Source: Treponema sp.
GTDB taxonomy: Bacteria > Spirochaetota > Spirochaetia > Treponematales > Treponemataceae
Direction: 5' to 3'
NCBI GenBank assembly: GCA_017392945.1
Contig: JAFOSK010000023.1
Location: forward strand, 1-33,734
Length of the DNA: 33,734 bases
Made by a program: the position numbers and the translations under genes. Below, one piece after another: positions 14,930 through 23,182 of the stretch. Under the pieces are notes generated by a model that saw only the letters and a program-made list of their open reading frames with translations, did no database searches and was not told the DNA's origin. Each line of letters starts with the position of its first letter. Position 1 is the stretch's first letter.

Positions 14930-16486
14930 CTAGAATTTTGCAGTTCTTAATCTTACACGTTCAATATCTTCGCAGAACAATTCGCGGAGGTCGTTAAGTC
15001 CCAGTGCCATCAAAGCCATACGGTCAATACCGATACCCCATGCAAGAACAGGAGCGTCGATTCCCATAGCCTTTGTAACTTCTGGACGGAAGATTCCTGA
15101 ACCGCCAAGTTCGAACCAGCCCAAAACAGGGTGTTTGATATGAACTTCAACAGATGGTTCTGTGAACGGGAAGTATCCAGGAACGTATTTAACTTCTGTA
15201 GCGCCTGCAATTTCTGTTGCAAACATTTTCAAGAAGCCGAGCAAGGTTCTGAGGTTTGCTTCTTCACCGATTACGATACCTTCTGTCTGATAGAAGTCTG
15301 AAAGGTGGGTTGCATCAACTTTGTCGTAGCGGAAACAGCGGGCAATACCAAAGTATTTACCTGGAACTTCAGCCTTGTGAAGCTGATGAGCAGAAAGAAC
15401 AGTACCCTGTGAACGAAGAATAAGGCGGCGTGTAAATTCGCGGTCGAAAGAATAATTCCATCCGCGGCTTCCAGAGTCGCCACCGTTTTCGTGAACGCGG
15501 GCAATGTTGCTCAAATATGGTTCTTCAATTGATTTTGCGTGTGTAGGATTCTTGATGCGGTAAACATCGTGAATATCGCGGGCTGCATGGAACTGAGGCA
15601 TGAACAAAGCGTCTCCGTTCCAGAATTCTGTTTCTACAAGAGGACCGTCAAATTCCTGGAAACCAAGAGAACAAAGCTTGTCCTTTACTGATTCAAGGAA
15701 CTGAACGTATGGGTTTGTACGTCCCGGAATAATGCGTGCAGGCTGTAATGAAATGTTGTATCCGCGGAATGTGCCTTTCTTCCATTCTCCGCTTGCAAGC
15801 ATCTTTGAAGTTATTTCACCGATTTCATTACCTGTCACTCCGGCTTTCTGCAGGGCTTCCTTTACGGCAGCACAGTCTGCTGTAAGCTGGTTAGTAACAG
15901 TTTCGCGTTCAATCATTTTAAATGGACTGTCTGTTGCACCTCGTTTTTTTGAAAGTGTAGCAATAACATCCTGTTCTTCTTTTGAAAGACTTGCATTGTC
16001 AAGAAGACCGTTTTCTGCAGAAGCAGCTTTCTTTAAAAGCTGTACAGTAACAGAAATTCTTGCAGGAATTTCAGCACCAGTGTACGAAACCTTTTTCTCT
16101 TCGTTCATTTTAAGAACGCCTTCTTTTACCAAAGGTCCGTAAGCACTTCCGACTGCGCTGTTGTCAATTTTAAGGGCAGCAGCAATTTCCGGGAGAGCCC
16201 TTGCAGTTCCGTCTTTTAGCAGGTTGATTATACGTTCCTCAACGGTTCCTGATTCTGCAAGAGCGCGTCCCATATCTGTAAATTCAAAATATGTGTGCGG
16301 TGTCCTGCTGACTTCTTTAAGAAGTCCCTTACCGTTAAGCCAAGAGAAGGCCTGATTTGCATGACCTTCCTTATAATCCAACTCCTTGATCAGTTTTTCA
16401 GATGTAAGTAAATCCTTATCTGAATACTTAAGAAGCACCTTTACTTCAAGCGGGTGCAAGTTTTTGATGATGTTTGAAATGTCCAT
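14930..16486 (-). CDS. pheS: Phenylalanyl-tRNA synthetase alpha subunit, archaeal/eukaryotic type
   Basis: This 518-residue class II synthetase subunit charges tRNA-Phe with phenylalanine in the cytoplasm. Ordinary bacterial PheS is about 330-350 residues; this one has about 200 extra N-terminal residues that look like winged-helix modules (PLEVKVLL, ALPEIAAAL, SAVGSAYGPLVKEGVL). These are characteristic of archaeal and eukaryotic alpha subunits. The catalytic core shows motif 2 (CFRYDKVDATHLSDFYQTEG) and motif 3 (AWGIGIDRMALM). Spirochaetes such as Borrelia and Treponema are known to have acquired an archaeal-type PheRS. The pheT partner is not adjacent. The gene is the last of a long minus-strand run, 22 nt after the previous gene. 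Confidence 0.95.
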   Translation of the reverse strand: MDISNIIKNLHPLEVKVLLKYSDKDLLTSEKLIKELDYKEGHANQAFSWLNGKGLLKEVSRTPHTYFEFTDMGRALAESGTVEERIINLLKDGTARALPEIAAALKIDNSAVGSAYGPLVKEGVLKMNEEKKVSYTGAEIPARISVTVQLLKKAASAENGLLDNASLSKEEQDVIATLSKKRGATDSPFKMIERETVTNQLTADCAAVKEALQKAGVTGNEIGEITSKMLASGEWKKGTFRGYNISLQPARIIPGRTNPYVQFLESVKDKLCSLGFQEFDGPLVETEFWNGDALFMPQFHAARDIHDVYRIKNPTHAKSIEEPYLSNIARVHENGGDSGSRGWNYSFDREFTRRLILRSQGTVLSAHQLHKAEVPGKYFGIARCFRYDKVDATHLSDFYQTEGIVIGEEANLRTLLGFLKMFATEIAGATEVKYVPGYFPFTEPSVEVHIKHPVLGWFELGGSGIFRPEVTKAMGIDAPVLAWGIGIDRMALMALGLNDLRELFCEDIERVRLRTAKF

Positions 16487-16508
16487 TTTTGTGTAAACCT
16501 ATATTTTT

Positions 16509-16913
16509 TTAGCGGCTGAATTTAACATGAGAGCTATATTCGGCCCACCTGATTCCGCGGGAATCTTTGAAGTATCGCTCTCTGTCCTTTTCCATGTACT
16601 TGTAATGGTAGTACTTGTTTTCCTTAAGGAAATCTTCAAGACAACCAAGAACGGTATTCATGGCTTTACCGTTGTCGTATGTTTCATACATTGTAGTATA
16701 ATAGATACGGACTTCATCTACCATAGGAACATACTTGATTCTGACTTTTCCTGTGCGGTCATCTTTATCAAGATGCTGGTTCTCCGGTGTATATTCTTTT
16801 ACCGAAAGATCTACTTTGATTTCATCCTCTGGAAGTGCTGAAACCTGTGACTGAGCAAAAGCTCCTCCTAGGGCAACGAAAAGAGAGAAAATAACGGCGA
16901 CTAATTTTTTCAT
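16509..16913 (-). CDS. Small exported protein, 134 aa, function unknown
   Basis: A Sec signal peptide (MKKL, hydrophobic core, cleavage after AFA at about residue 20) is followed by about 114 residues rich in charged and aromatic residues, including YYTTMYETYDNG, YYHYKYMEKDRERYF and a C-terminal IRWAEY. I do not recognise a family. A very strong ribosome site (GAGGAGG) precedes the ATG. It lies 27 nt after another exported protein gene and 22 nt before pheS, so all three are probably cotranscribed. The absence of a lipobox suggests a periplasmic protein. Confidence 0.8.
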   Translation of the reverse strand: MKKLVAVIFSLFVALGGAFAQSQVSALPEDEIKVDLSVKEYTPENQHLDKDDRTGKVRIKYVPMVDEVRIYYTTMYETYDNGKAMNTVLGCLEDFLKENKYYHYKYMEKDRERYFKDSRGIRWAEYSSHVKFSR

Positions 16914-16940
16914 AGTAATCCTCCTCGTATGGTACGCTTG

Positions 16941-17639
16941 TTAGAAAGCTGCATACTTAACTATTCTAGCCGATTCTAGGAAAAAATCAAGTTCGACCAT
17001 GTATTGTCCTTCTGTAATCCCGATTTTTGGTTCTTTGTAGATTATGACTTTGCCGGTTATCTCTTTTGGCTTGTTTTTTTCAATCGGGCGGTAATGAGCC
17101 CGTATTGCATCTTTCAGGGCGGCTTTTGCTCCTTCCGTTATTCCATCAAAGCCCAGTTTTATGCTTCCTTTACCTATTCCTTTTATTTTCTCTGTGGAAA
17201 GGGATTGCCATTTTTTGTAAGTCCAGATCTGACCGTCATCTCTTTTATATGAAGCCCAGCAGTGAAGCTTATTATCCTGAATCCACGGCTGTTCATATAT
17301 TATTCTACCACCAGCTTCAGAGAGTTTTTTTATAGGGGTGATTTCAAAATATTCTTTTATGTTGCGGGATTTGTCGTATGGTGTATAAGTAAAATCCCAT
17401 CCGTAAACCATTCCTTCTATAAGGAACGGAGAAACCTGCTTTATTCTGTTTATAGGGTAGTCCCATTGGCCACTGGAAAGATCTTGTGCCTCTTTAAGTT
17501 CCGGATATGCGTCTAATTCTGCCCAGGTGTGAATCCTTATCGTTCTTGTATAATCGGGAACCTGTGCAGAAAGAGGAATGATCTTTCCGGCAATCAGAAT
17601 AGCGGAAATTATTATCAGTTGAAATATGCGTTTTTCCAT
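16941..17639 (-). CDS. Exported protein, 232 aa, function unknown
   Basis: The N-terminus is a signal peptide (MEKRIF, hydrophobic, probable cleavage after PLSA at about 25). The mature part is beta-rich with many Trp and Tyr (WAELDAY, VYGWDFTYTPY, CWASYKRDDGQIWTYKKW) and a lysine-rich central region. No catalytic motif or known domain stands out. Its start overlaps the end of the rhomboid gene by 25 nt, so translation of the two is likely coupled. Together with the next exported protein it forms a pair next to a membrane protease, but a substrate relation is only a guess. Confidence 0.8.
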   Translation of the reverse strand: MEKRIFQLIIISAILIAGKIIPLSAQVPDYTRTIRIHTWAELDAYPELKEAQDLSSGQWDYPINRIKQVSPFLIEGMVYGWDFTYTPYDKSRNIKEYFEITPIKKLSEAGGRIIYEQPWIQDNKLHCWASYKRDDGQIWTYKKWQSLSTEKIKGIGKGSIKLGFDGITEGAKAALKDAIRAHYRPIEKNKPKEITGKVIIYKEPKIGITEGQYMVELDFFLESARIVKYAAF

Positions 17640-18253
17640 ACAGTAAGCGGATTTATCCCCATGCGGATTATAAAGTAGAGATATGCGGCTGCAAACCCAA
17701 AAAGATGAGCATAATGCGCTACTGAGCCGCCCATGCCGGAAATTTGGCTGAATAGTTCAATGAGCGCATATATTATTACCAGTAAAGGTGAAGGAACTGG
17801 AATGATTCCCCATATAAAAATTTTTGCACGCGGAAAAATAACTGCGTATGAAAGCATTATCGCAAAAATTGCACCGCTCGCTCCCATCAGAAGAACTCTG
17901 TAAGTATCTGTCAGTATAAAATATCCTAATGAACAAAAACTGCTCGCTAGTCCGCAGATAAAATACATTGTAAGGAATTCCTTTGAACCGACAGCTCTTT
18001 CTACCGTCATTCCAAAGAAAAAAAGTCCGATCATATTTGAGATGATATGGGAAAAATTTCCATGAACGAACATGTATGTAAAAATCTGCCAGTACATATG
18101 TTTGTATAAAAACATTCCTGGATTCAGAGAAAGATAATATGGAATGTCAGGAAAAATATATGTCAAAAAAAATACTGCAAAATTGAGTGCTATCAGGTAA
18201 AGGCTTGCGGAAAAATATGTGTAAGTAAATGGCTTTCTGATCGGATTATTCAT
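17615..18253 (-). CDS. Rhomboid family intramembrane serine protease
   Basis: A 212-residue polytopic inner-membrane protein with about six transmembrane helices. The rhomboid hallmarks are present: HGNFSHIISNM (His69, Asn73, oxyanion region), the nucleophile Ser126 in GASGAIF, and the catalytic His183 in VAHYAHLFG. The dyad is therefore intact and the protein should cleave transmembrane substrates. The C-terminal glycine motif after the catalytic His is altered (FGFAAAY where many have GGxxxG). It starts 1 nt after the stop of the GGDEF gene and overlaps the next gene, so it is embedded in a tight operon. Substrates are unknown. Confidence 0.92.
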   Translation of the reverse strand: MNNPIRKPFTYTYFSASLYLIALNFAVFFLTYIFPDIPYYLSLNPGMFLYKHMYWQIFTYMFVHGNFSHIISNMIGLFFFGMTVERAVGSKEFLTMYFICGLASSFCSLGYFILTDTYRVLLMGASGAIFAIMLSYAVIFPRAKIFIWGIIPVPSPLLVIIYALIELFSQISGMGGSVAHYAHLFGFAAAYLYFIIRMGINPLTVWKNAYFN

Positions 18254-18254
18254 T

Positions 18255-19361
18255 TTATTCGGAATCCGTGTCCATGTCTGTTACTAGCGATGGATGAGCG
18301 TATGTAATCCTGTTACGTCCGTTGTGTTTTGACATATATAGTCCCTGATCTGCCTGGTTTACAAGCTTTTTAGGGTTTAGAACAGGGTTTGTCTTGCTGT
18401 CAAATACAGCAACTCCTCCCGAAATAGTGACCTTCAGTTTTTGACCTTTAAATATAAAATCATTTGATTCTATGCTTGATCTTATGCGTTCTGCAATCAT
18501 CATCGCATCGTCTTTTTTTGTTTCGCAAAGCAGGACTGTAAATTCTTCCCCGCCGTAGCGGCTTGCGAGGTCTTCGTTTCTAAGGCAGTTTTTTATAAGT
18601 CTGGCAACTTCCTTAAGTACAAAGTCTCCGCATTCATGACCGTAGGTGTCGTTGAATTTTTTAAAGAAGTCAATGTCAAACATAAGGACAGAAAGCGGAT
18701 GGTTTTCTGCCATCGCAATGTCCAGTTTTTCTGTAAGCGAATTGAAGAAATAATATTTAAGCTTAAGCTGGGTCATCATGTCGGTTGATGAACGTTCAAT
18801 CATTGTTGCGTTGTTTATTGCAATTGCAGCAAGAGAGGCAATATCAGAGATAAGCTTTTTTTCGTAATCGGTGTATTCCGTGTCGGAATCCTGCTCAAGA
18901 GTAAGTCGTTCTCCAAGGAATAGGATTCCGTTCAGGTGCTGTTTTTGAATAAGCGGAATTATAAGAGTCGGGTTTAAGGAGCGGAAAATTTCTTCGCATT
19001 GTGTTTCAGGGCATTTTTTTAAAAGGCAGTCTAATGTTACAGGCTGCCTGTCATCTGTCAGAACTTTGATGATCGGGTCTGACGAAGGAATTACACATTT
19101 TTTTCTTGAGTCGACGGTTAAATCATCCTGCTGAGTTTCCAAGGTGTAGTTTTCAGAATTTATAAGGTCAAGGACAAAAATACCGGCATTTGTTACATGC
19201 ATCTGCGCCATGCATGAAAAGGAAATTGATTCCATGAGTTTTGAGGTTTCTATGGTTTCACAGAACGATCTGGAAATATCAAAGAGCTGTTCCAGATCAT
19301 AAATCCGCTTTTCATAATCAGCGATGAGGTCTTTTTGCTTTTTGCGCCGTATTTTAGCCAT
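18255..19361 (-). CDS. GAF-GGDEF diguanylate cyclase
   Basis: This 368-residue soluble protein has a basic N-terminus, a short coiled coil (about 15-40), a GAF-like sensory domain (about 40-185) and a GGDEF domain (about 200-355). The active site reads RYGGEEF (Gly270-Phe274) and the metal/nucleotide region MFDIDFFKKFNDTYGHECGD is intact, so it should make c-di-GMP from two GTP. RNED (261-264), five residues before GGEEF, is a standard inhibitory I-site, implying product feedback. AGGAC precedes the ATG. It sits 17 nt after the spirochaete-specific gene and 1 nt before the rhomboid gene. Confidence 0.95.
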   Translation of the reverse strand: MAKIRRKKQKDLIADYEKRIYDLEQLFDISRSFCETIETSKLMESISFSCMAQMHVTNAGIFVLDLINSENYTLETQQDDLTVDSRKKCVIPSSDPIIKVLTDDRQPVTLDCLLKKCPETQCEEIFRSLNPTLIIPLIQKQHLNGILFLGERLTLEQDSDTEYTDYEKKLISDIASLAAIAINNATMIERSSTDMMTQLKLKYYFFNSLTEKLDIAMAENHPLSVLMFDIDFFKKFNDTYGHECGDFVLKEVARLIKNCLRNEDLASRYGGEEFTVLLCETKKDDAMMIAERIRSSIESNDFIFKGQKLKVTISGGVAVFDSKTNPVLNPKKLVNQADQGLYMSKHNGRNRITYAHPSLVTDMDTDSE

Positions 19362-19378
19362 TTTTTTGTCCTGTTTTT

Positions 19379-20950
19379 CTATGCTGAAATGATGGCATAG
19401 TTTTTCATTATTTCAAAAAAGAGTTCCCATTTTGGGAATTGTCTTTCCAGCAAGTCCGTGCTTTCTTTATTTCTTGAAGAGAACATAAGGACTTTTAAGT
19501 TTGAAATAACTTCGCTGGTCGGTTTTTTTGAATCCTGAATAAGCCCTTCAACGTGTTTTGACAGCTTATTTAAACTATTTAATTCTCGGCTGATTAGCTT
19601 ATTTGCTTGAGTATTTATATTCGTGACTGTCATTTCTAGTTTTTTCAGGAATTCCGGGTCGTTGTGCGCATCTTTTATGTATCCGTCTATAATTGCAACG
19701 TCATTGGGTTTGCCGCTGCTGAAAGAGTCTTCAAAAGCTTGAAGGTTGTCAATGCTTTCTAGCGCAGCGTAAATGTCTGCCGCAAATTCTGTTTTGTATT
19801 GAGAATTATTAAAAAAACCTTCAATAACTATATTGTTCAGAAGAACGCGGATCGGTTCGGTAAGGAAAATAGAAAGAAATGTCTTAAGGATCTGCATAGG
19901 CATGATCCAAGAAAGGGTTAGTTGTGCATTTTTTAGCAGTTTTTCATTTGTCGTTGAGTTGTAGCCTTTAAGAGAAAGAAGTAATGTCTGTCCGAAAAGG
20001 TTCTGAAGCTCACCATTTATTTTTTCATCTTTCATTTCGTTTTTAATGCGCTGCTCATCTGTCTTGAATTTCATCTGGAGCATTTCCATGAGATGCTTTC
20101 GTGCGGAATCCTCATAGTGTGCTGTTCTTGGGGAATAGTTCATGTCTCCCCTTGCAAAGATAATAAGCTGCTTAAGGCGTTCCGGCGACAGAATATGCTT
20201 TGTAATATAAGCAATTTTGCGCAAATTTTCGGAAAGCTGTTTCTGCTGAATTTCTTCGTTTGCTTCTCCATAGATAAGGGAACACAGGGCTTTGATTGCA
20301 TTCAATGTGCTGGAAGTGATAGAAAGACCGCTCATAACGTAATACAGGTCTTCAAGGATGTTTACTATGCGCTCTAAGGAGATTTCCATAAAAGCCGGTT
20401 TGTATTGAAGATCTGCGGAGATAAAATTTGAATCGAACAGCTGAAGAATTGTCATGAAGTTGAATTTCGTAAAGTCATTCAATTGATGCAAGTTGTTCAG
20501 TTCTTTATCGATTCTGCGGAAAGGTTCGGTTCCGAGCTCGTGAATAAGCTTTTCCAAGGTCTTATGCTGATGGTCGAAAATCTGGGACGTAGTCATGGCT
20601 GTATTTTCTAGCTGTTTTTTTCGTCCGTCATAAGAAAGCGAGTCTATTAATTTTTGGCTGTCGGGACTGAATCCTGTTATTACCAGCTGGGATTCAAAAC
20701 GTCTGTTCCTTGGGACGTCAGGTCCGCTTATAGTTGAATAAAGAAGATCGTTTATCGGCTTTGAATTCATGTAGAGAATTCTGATTGCTTCTGCAAAATT
20801 CGGAAGAAGTTTTCCGCCTTTGAAAATAATCGGTTCTGCAGCAGAAAGTTCTTTTTCTAATTTTTTAAATTGAATTTTTTTCTGAACTTCGGGAGATTTT
20901 TTGTTAAATATTAATTCAAGGAATTCTGCAATGCTCTGAAAAAAACTCAT
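19379..20950 (-). CDS. Large cytoplasmic spirochaete protein of unknown function (DUF5312-like?)
   Basis: A 523-residue, largely helical protein without signal peptide or clear membrane segments. It starts with MSFFQSIAEFLELIFNKKSPE and contains many Leu/Ile/Lys-rich helices (LNNLHQLNDF, LERIVNILEDLYYVMSGL, KLISRELNSLNKLSKHVEGL). It resembles what I remember of a spirochaete-restricted family catalogued as DUF5312, but I cannot verify that. No catalytic motif is visible. It lies between dusB (18-nt gap) and the GGDEF gene (17-nt gap), with no Shine-Dalgarno, so it depends on the surrounding operon. Confidence 0.8.
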   Translation of the reverse strand: MSFFQSIAEFLELIFNKKSPEVQKKIQFKKLEKELSAAEPIIFKGGKLLPNFAEAIRILYMNSKPINDLLYSTISGPDVPRNRRFESQLVITGFSPDSQKLIDSLSYDGRKKQLENTAMTTSQIFDHQHKTLEKLIHELGTEPFRRIDKELNNLHQLNDFTKFNFMTILQLFDSNFISADLQYKPAFMEISLERIVNILEDLYYVMSGLSITSSTLNAIKALCSLIYGEANEEIQQKQLSENLRKIAYITKHILSPERLKQLIIFARGDMNYSPRTAHYEDSARKHLMEMLQMKFKTDEQRIKNEMKDEKINGELQNLFGQTLLLSLKGYNSTTNEKLLKNAQLTLSWIMPMQILKTFLSIFLTEPIRVLLNNIVIEGFFNNSQYKTEFAADIYAALESIDNLQAFEDSFSSGKPNDVAIIDGYIKDAHNDPEFLKKLEMTVTNINTQANKLISRELNSLNKLSKHVEGLIQDSKKPTSEVISNLKVLMFSSRNKESTDLLERQFPKWELFFEIMKNYAIISA

Positions 20951-20968
20951 GCTAAAAGTTTAATAGTT

Positions 20969-21949
20969 TTATAAATATGCGTCAAATATTTTATGATAAT
21001 CTTCAATATTAGTAGCGTGAATTGTCTGCGCTCTGAGGCCGGCACCACCTTCTATCCCCTTTGAATAGGCGCAGAACCGCTTCCTCATTTCCATACAGGC
21101 ATGAGCTTCGTTTGTGTCTTTTGCAAGCATTTCAAGTTCGTTGAACGCAGTCCTGATTCTAACTCCGACCGGAATTTCGTCGTACGCACCCCGCTGTAAA
21201 AGCTGGATTGTCTTTGTAAAAATAAACGGATTTCCCATTGCTCCCCGCGCAAACATTACGCCGTCGCAGCCGGTTTCTTCCAGCATTTTCTTTGCATCTT
21301 CCGGCTTAAAAAGGTCTCCAGAACCAAATACTGGAATCCTGCCGGCTGTAAGTTCTTTAAGCTCTTTAAGCTTAGTCCAGTCAGAAAAACCTTCGTAGCC
21401 CTGCGCTTTTGTGCGGGGATGCATTGTGATTGCATCTGCTCCGTTTTCCAATGCGGCAAGGGCAGCTTCCTTCCATGTAATTGTCTTTGAGTCCCAGCCG
21501 GAACGGATTTTTACTGTTACGGCGCATCGTCCGTCAGCAGCATCTTTTACAGCTTTAAGGATTTTGCCGAGGCGTTCAGGATCGCGGGTAAGTGCGGAGC
21601 CGGCTCCGGTCTTTATAATTTTAGGAACAGGGCAGCCGCAGTTTATGTCTATAACTTCGCAGTTTGTTTTAGAAATTACAATTTCGGTTGCCTTTGCCAT
21701 TACGTCTTCTTCGCCGCCGAAAATCTGTACGGAATACGCTTTTTCGTTAGGCGCGCGCGCCATGAGTTCTTCGGTTTTCCAGTTTCCGCGTACGAGAGCT
21801 TCTGCGCTTACCATTTCTGTATAGGTGAACGAGGCACCTTGATTGATACAGATAGAACGGAACGACCTGTCGCTGTAGCCGGCAACAGGTGCAAGAAAGA
21901 GGTTCCCGCTAAGTTCTAAAGAGCCGATTTTTACAGGATGATACAGCAT
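20969..21949 (-). CDS. dusB: tRNA-dihydrouridine synthase, DusB-like
   Basis: A 326-residue FMN enzyme that reduces uridines in the tRNA D-loop with NADPH. It starts with the barrel strand LFLAPVAGYSDRSF, carries the catalytic Cys106 in NCGCPVPK, TGAGSAL, the charged HPRTKAQGYEG loop, and GSGDLF/ARGAMGNPF for FMN phosphate binding. I chose the ATG at 21949 rather than an upstream in-frame start: it overlaps the tatD stop as TAATG, typical translational coupling, and the family usually begins near LYHPVKIGSLEL. Whether it is DusB proper or another Dus paralogue cannot be settled from the sequence alone. Confidence 0.93.
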   Translation of the reverse strand: MLYHPVKIGSLELSGNLFLAPVAGYSDRSFRSICINQGASFTYTEMVSAEALVRGNWKTEELMARAPNEKAYSVQIFGGEEDVMAKATEIVISKTNCEVIDINCGCPVPKIIKTGAGSALTRDPERLGKILKAVKDAADGRCAVTVKIRSGWDSKTITWKEAALAALENGADAITMHPRTKAQGYEGFSDWTKLKELKELTAGRIPVFGSGDLFKPEDAKKMLEETGCDGVMFARGAMGNPFIFTKTIQLLQRGAYDEIPVGVRIRTAFNELEMLAKDTNEAHACMEMRKRFCAYSKGIEGGAGLRAQTIHATNIEDYHKIFDAYL

Positions 21950-22725
21950 TATGCTTCCGGCAGCTTGAAAATCTTGCAGCTGTTTTTCCAAAGCTGTTCG
22001 CTCAGCTGTTCCAAATCCATTTCAAGCATTTCTGCAAGGAATTTTGCTGTAGATGTAAGGTAAGCCGGCATGGTGCGCTTGCCGCGGAATTCGGCAGGAA
22101 CCATGAACGGGCTTTCTGTTTCAATAAGGATTCTGTCCAGCGGAATGTTCATTACTGTTTCGTGCAGGTTGCGTGCATTTCGATAAGTGAGATTTCCGGC
22201 GAACGAAAAATATACGTTCATATCGAGGCACTTTTTTGCATATTCTGCATCTTCTGAATAGCAGTGGAAAATGGCGCCGGAATCTGGCATTCTGTCAGAA
22301 AGAACGTCAAAAATATCTTTTCCGGCATCTCTGTTATGGATGATAACCGGCAGATTATGCTTCTGTGCAAGTTCAAGCTGTGTGATAAAAAGTTCAATCT
22401 GAGACCTTTTGTCTCCGAACTGCTTGTAGTAATCAAGGCCTGTTTCGCCGACTGCAACAACATTCGGATTTGCAAGGTATCGTTCAATCTTTTCTATATA
22501 ATCACTTCCTGGGTTAGTAACTTCAGAAGGAGCTACGCCGACTGCATGGTAGATTCCAGAAATGGCCTTGAGGTTAGGGTAATTTTTCTCAAAATCAAGA
22601 AGGCTGTTGCTTATGCTGACTATGCGAGTTACACCAGCCTGCTTAGCCTGTTGAATTACGCGTAATTGTTCTATAGGATCATCGTATATAAGCCCGATGT
22701 GAGCATGAGTATCAAAAAATTGCAT
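21949..22725 (-). CDS. tatD: TatD-family metal-dependent hydrolase
   Basis: This 258-residue TIM-barrel hydrolase has the N-terminal metal motif FDTHAHI (His7, His9), GETGLDYY (Glu94), VIIHNRD (His130), FHCYSED (His154) and a late acidic IETESP. Most TatD proteins have Asp in that last position (ETDAP); here it is Glu204, a conservative change. Family members act as 3'-5' DNases or D-aminoacyl-tRNA deacylases; which applies here is unclear. GGAAG lies just before the ATG. It is the first gene of the minus-strand run, driven by a good promoter, and its stop overlaps the dusB start. Confidence 0.93.
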   Translation of the reverse strand: MQFFDTHAHIGLIYDDPIEQLRVIQQAKQAGVTRIVSISNSLLDFEKNYPNLKAISGIYHAVGVAPSEVTNPGSDYIEKIERYLANPNVVAVGETGLDYYKQFGDKRSQIELFITQLELAQKHNLPVIIHNRDAGKDIFDVLSDRMPDSGAIFHCYSEDAEYAKKCLDMNVYFSFAGNLTYRNARNLHETVMNIPLDRILIETESPFMVPAEFRGKRTMPAYLTSTAKFLAEMLEMDLEQLSEQLWKNSCKIFKLPEA

Positions 22726-23182
22726 TGCTTTTCTTCCAAAAGAGTATTATGAGGACTGGAAAGTCCTAAAAAACTGTACTGATATAGTACGTTCCTACCG
22801 ATAAAGATAATATAGGATTTTGGAGTTGTCAACCTTGAACTGCTGAGCTTAAGTGAAATCAATTTTACGGAAGATTCAAAAAGAGGAATCAGGGAGAACG
22901 GTTTTTCAAAAAAAGCTTGTTTATGGTGCTGTGTTACCGGCAATTTGCATGGTTTCAAGGTATGGCTGCGTTCGTGGTTACTTGGTGTGCCGTTTTTGAA
23001 AGACGTATTCCGATTAGAAACTCTTTTGACATGTATAAGTTTTATTGATTTTTTTAAGTGTATAATGCGTTTGCATTTGGCAGGATTATTGTGCTAGTTT
23101 GACATGTTTTTGTTCTGTATGCTATACTGCAAAATAGTTTGATGATCTTGCGTAGTATAGAAATTTTTTAAGGAAAAAAGAA
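22726..23182. promoter_or_regulatory. Divergent promoter region between tatD and the M23 gene
   Basis: Leftward: a perfect -35 TTGACA (minus, 22827-22832) and TATCTT (22804-22809) at 17-nt spacing. The tatD leader of about 70 nt then contains GTACT/AGTAC followed by six T (22776-22790 and beyond) and AGGACT/AGTCCT (22752-22767), a possible attenuator. Rightward: TTGACA (23099-23104), 18 nt, TATACT (23123-23128). The middle part (about 22840-23020) shows no gene. Confidence 0.6.

Noticed and set aside
21950..21991. Upstream start for dusB within tatD
   Set aside because: The extra 14 residues are the tatD end read in another frame; the TAATG overlap at 21949 is the natural start.
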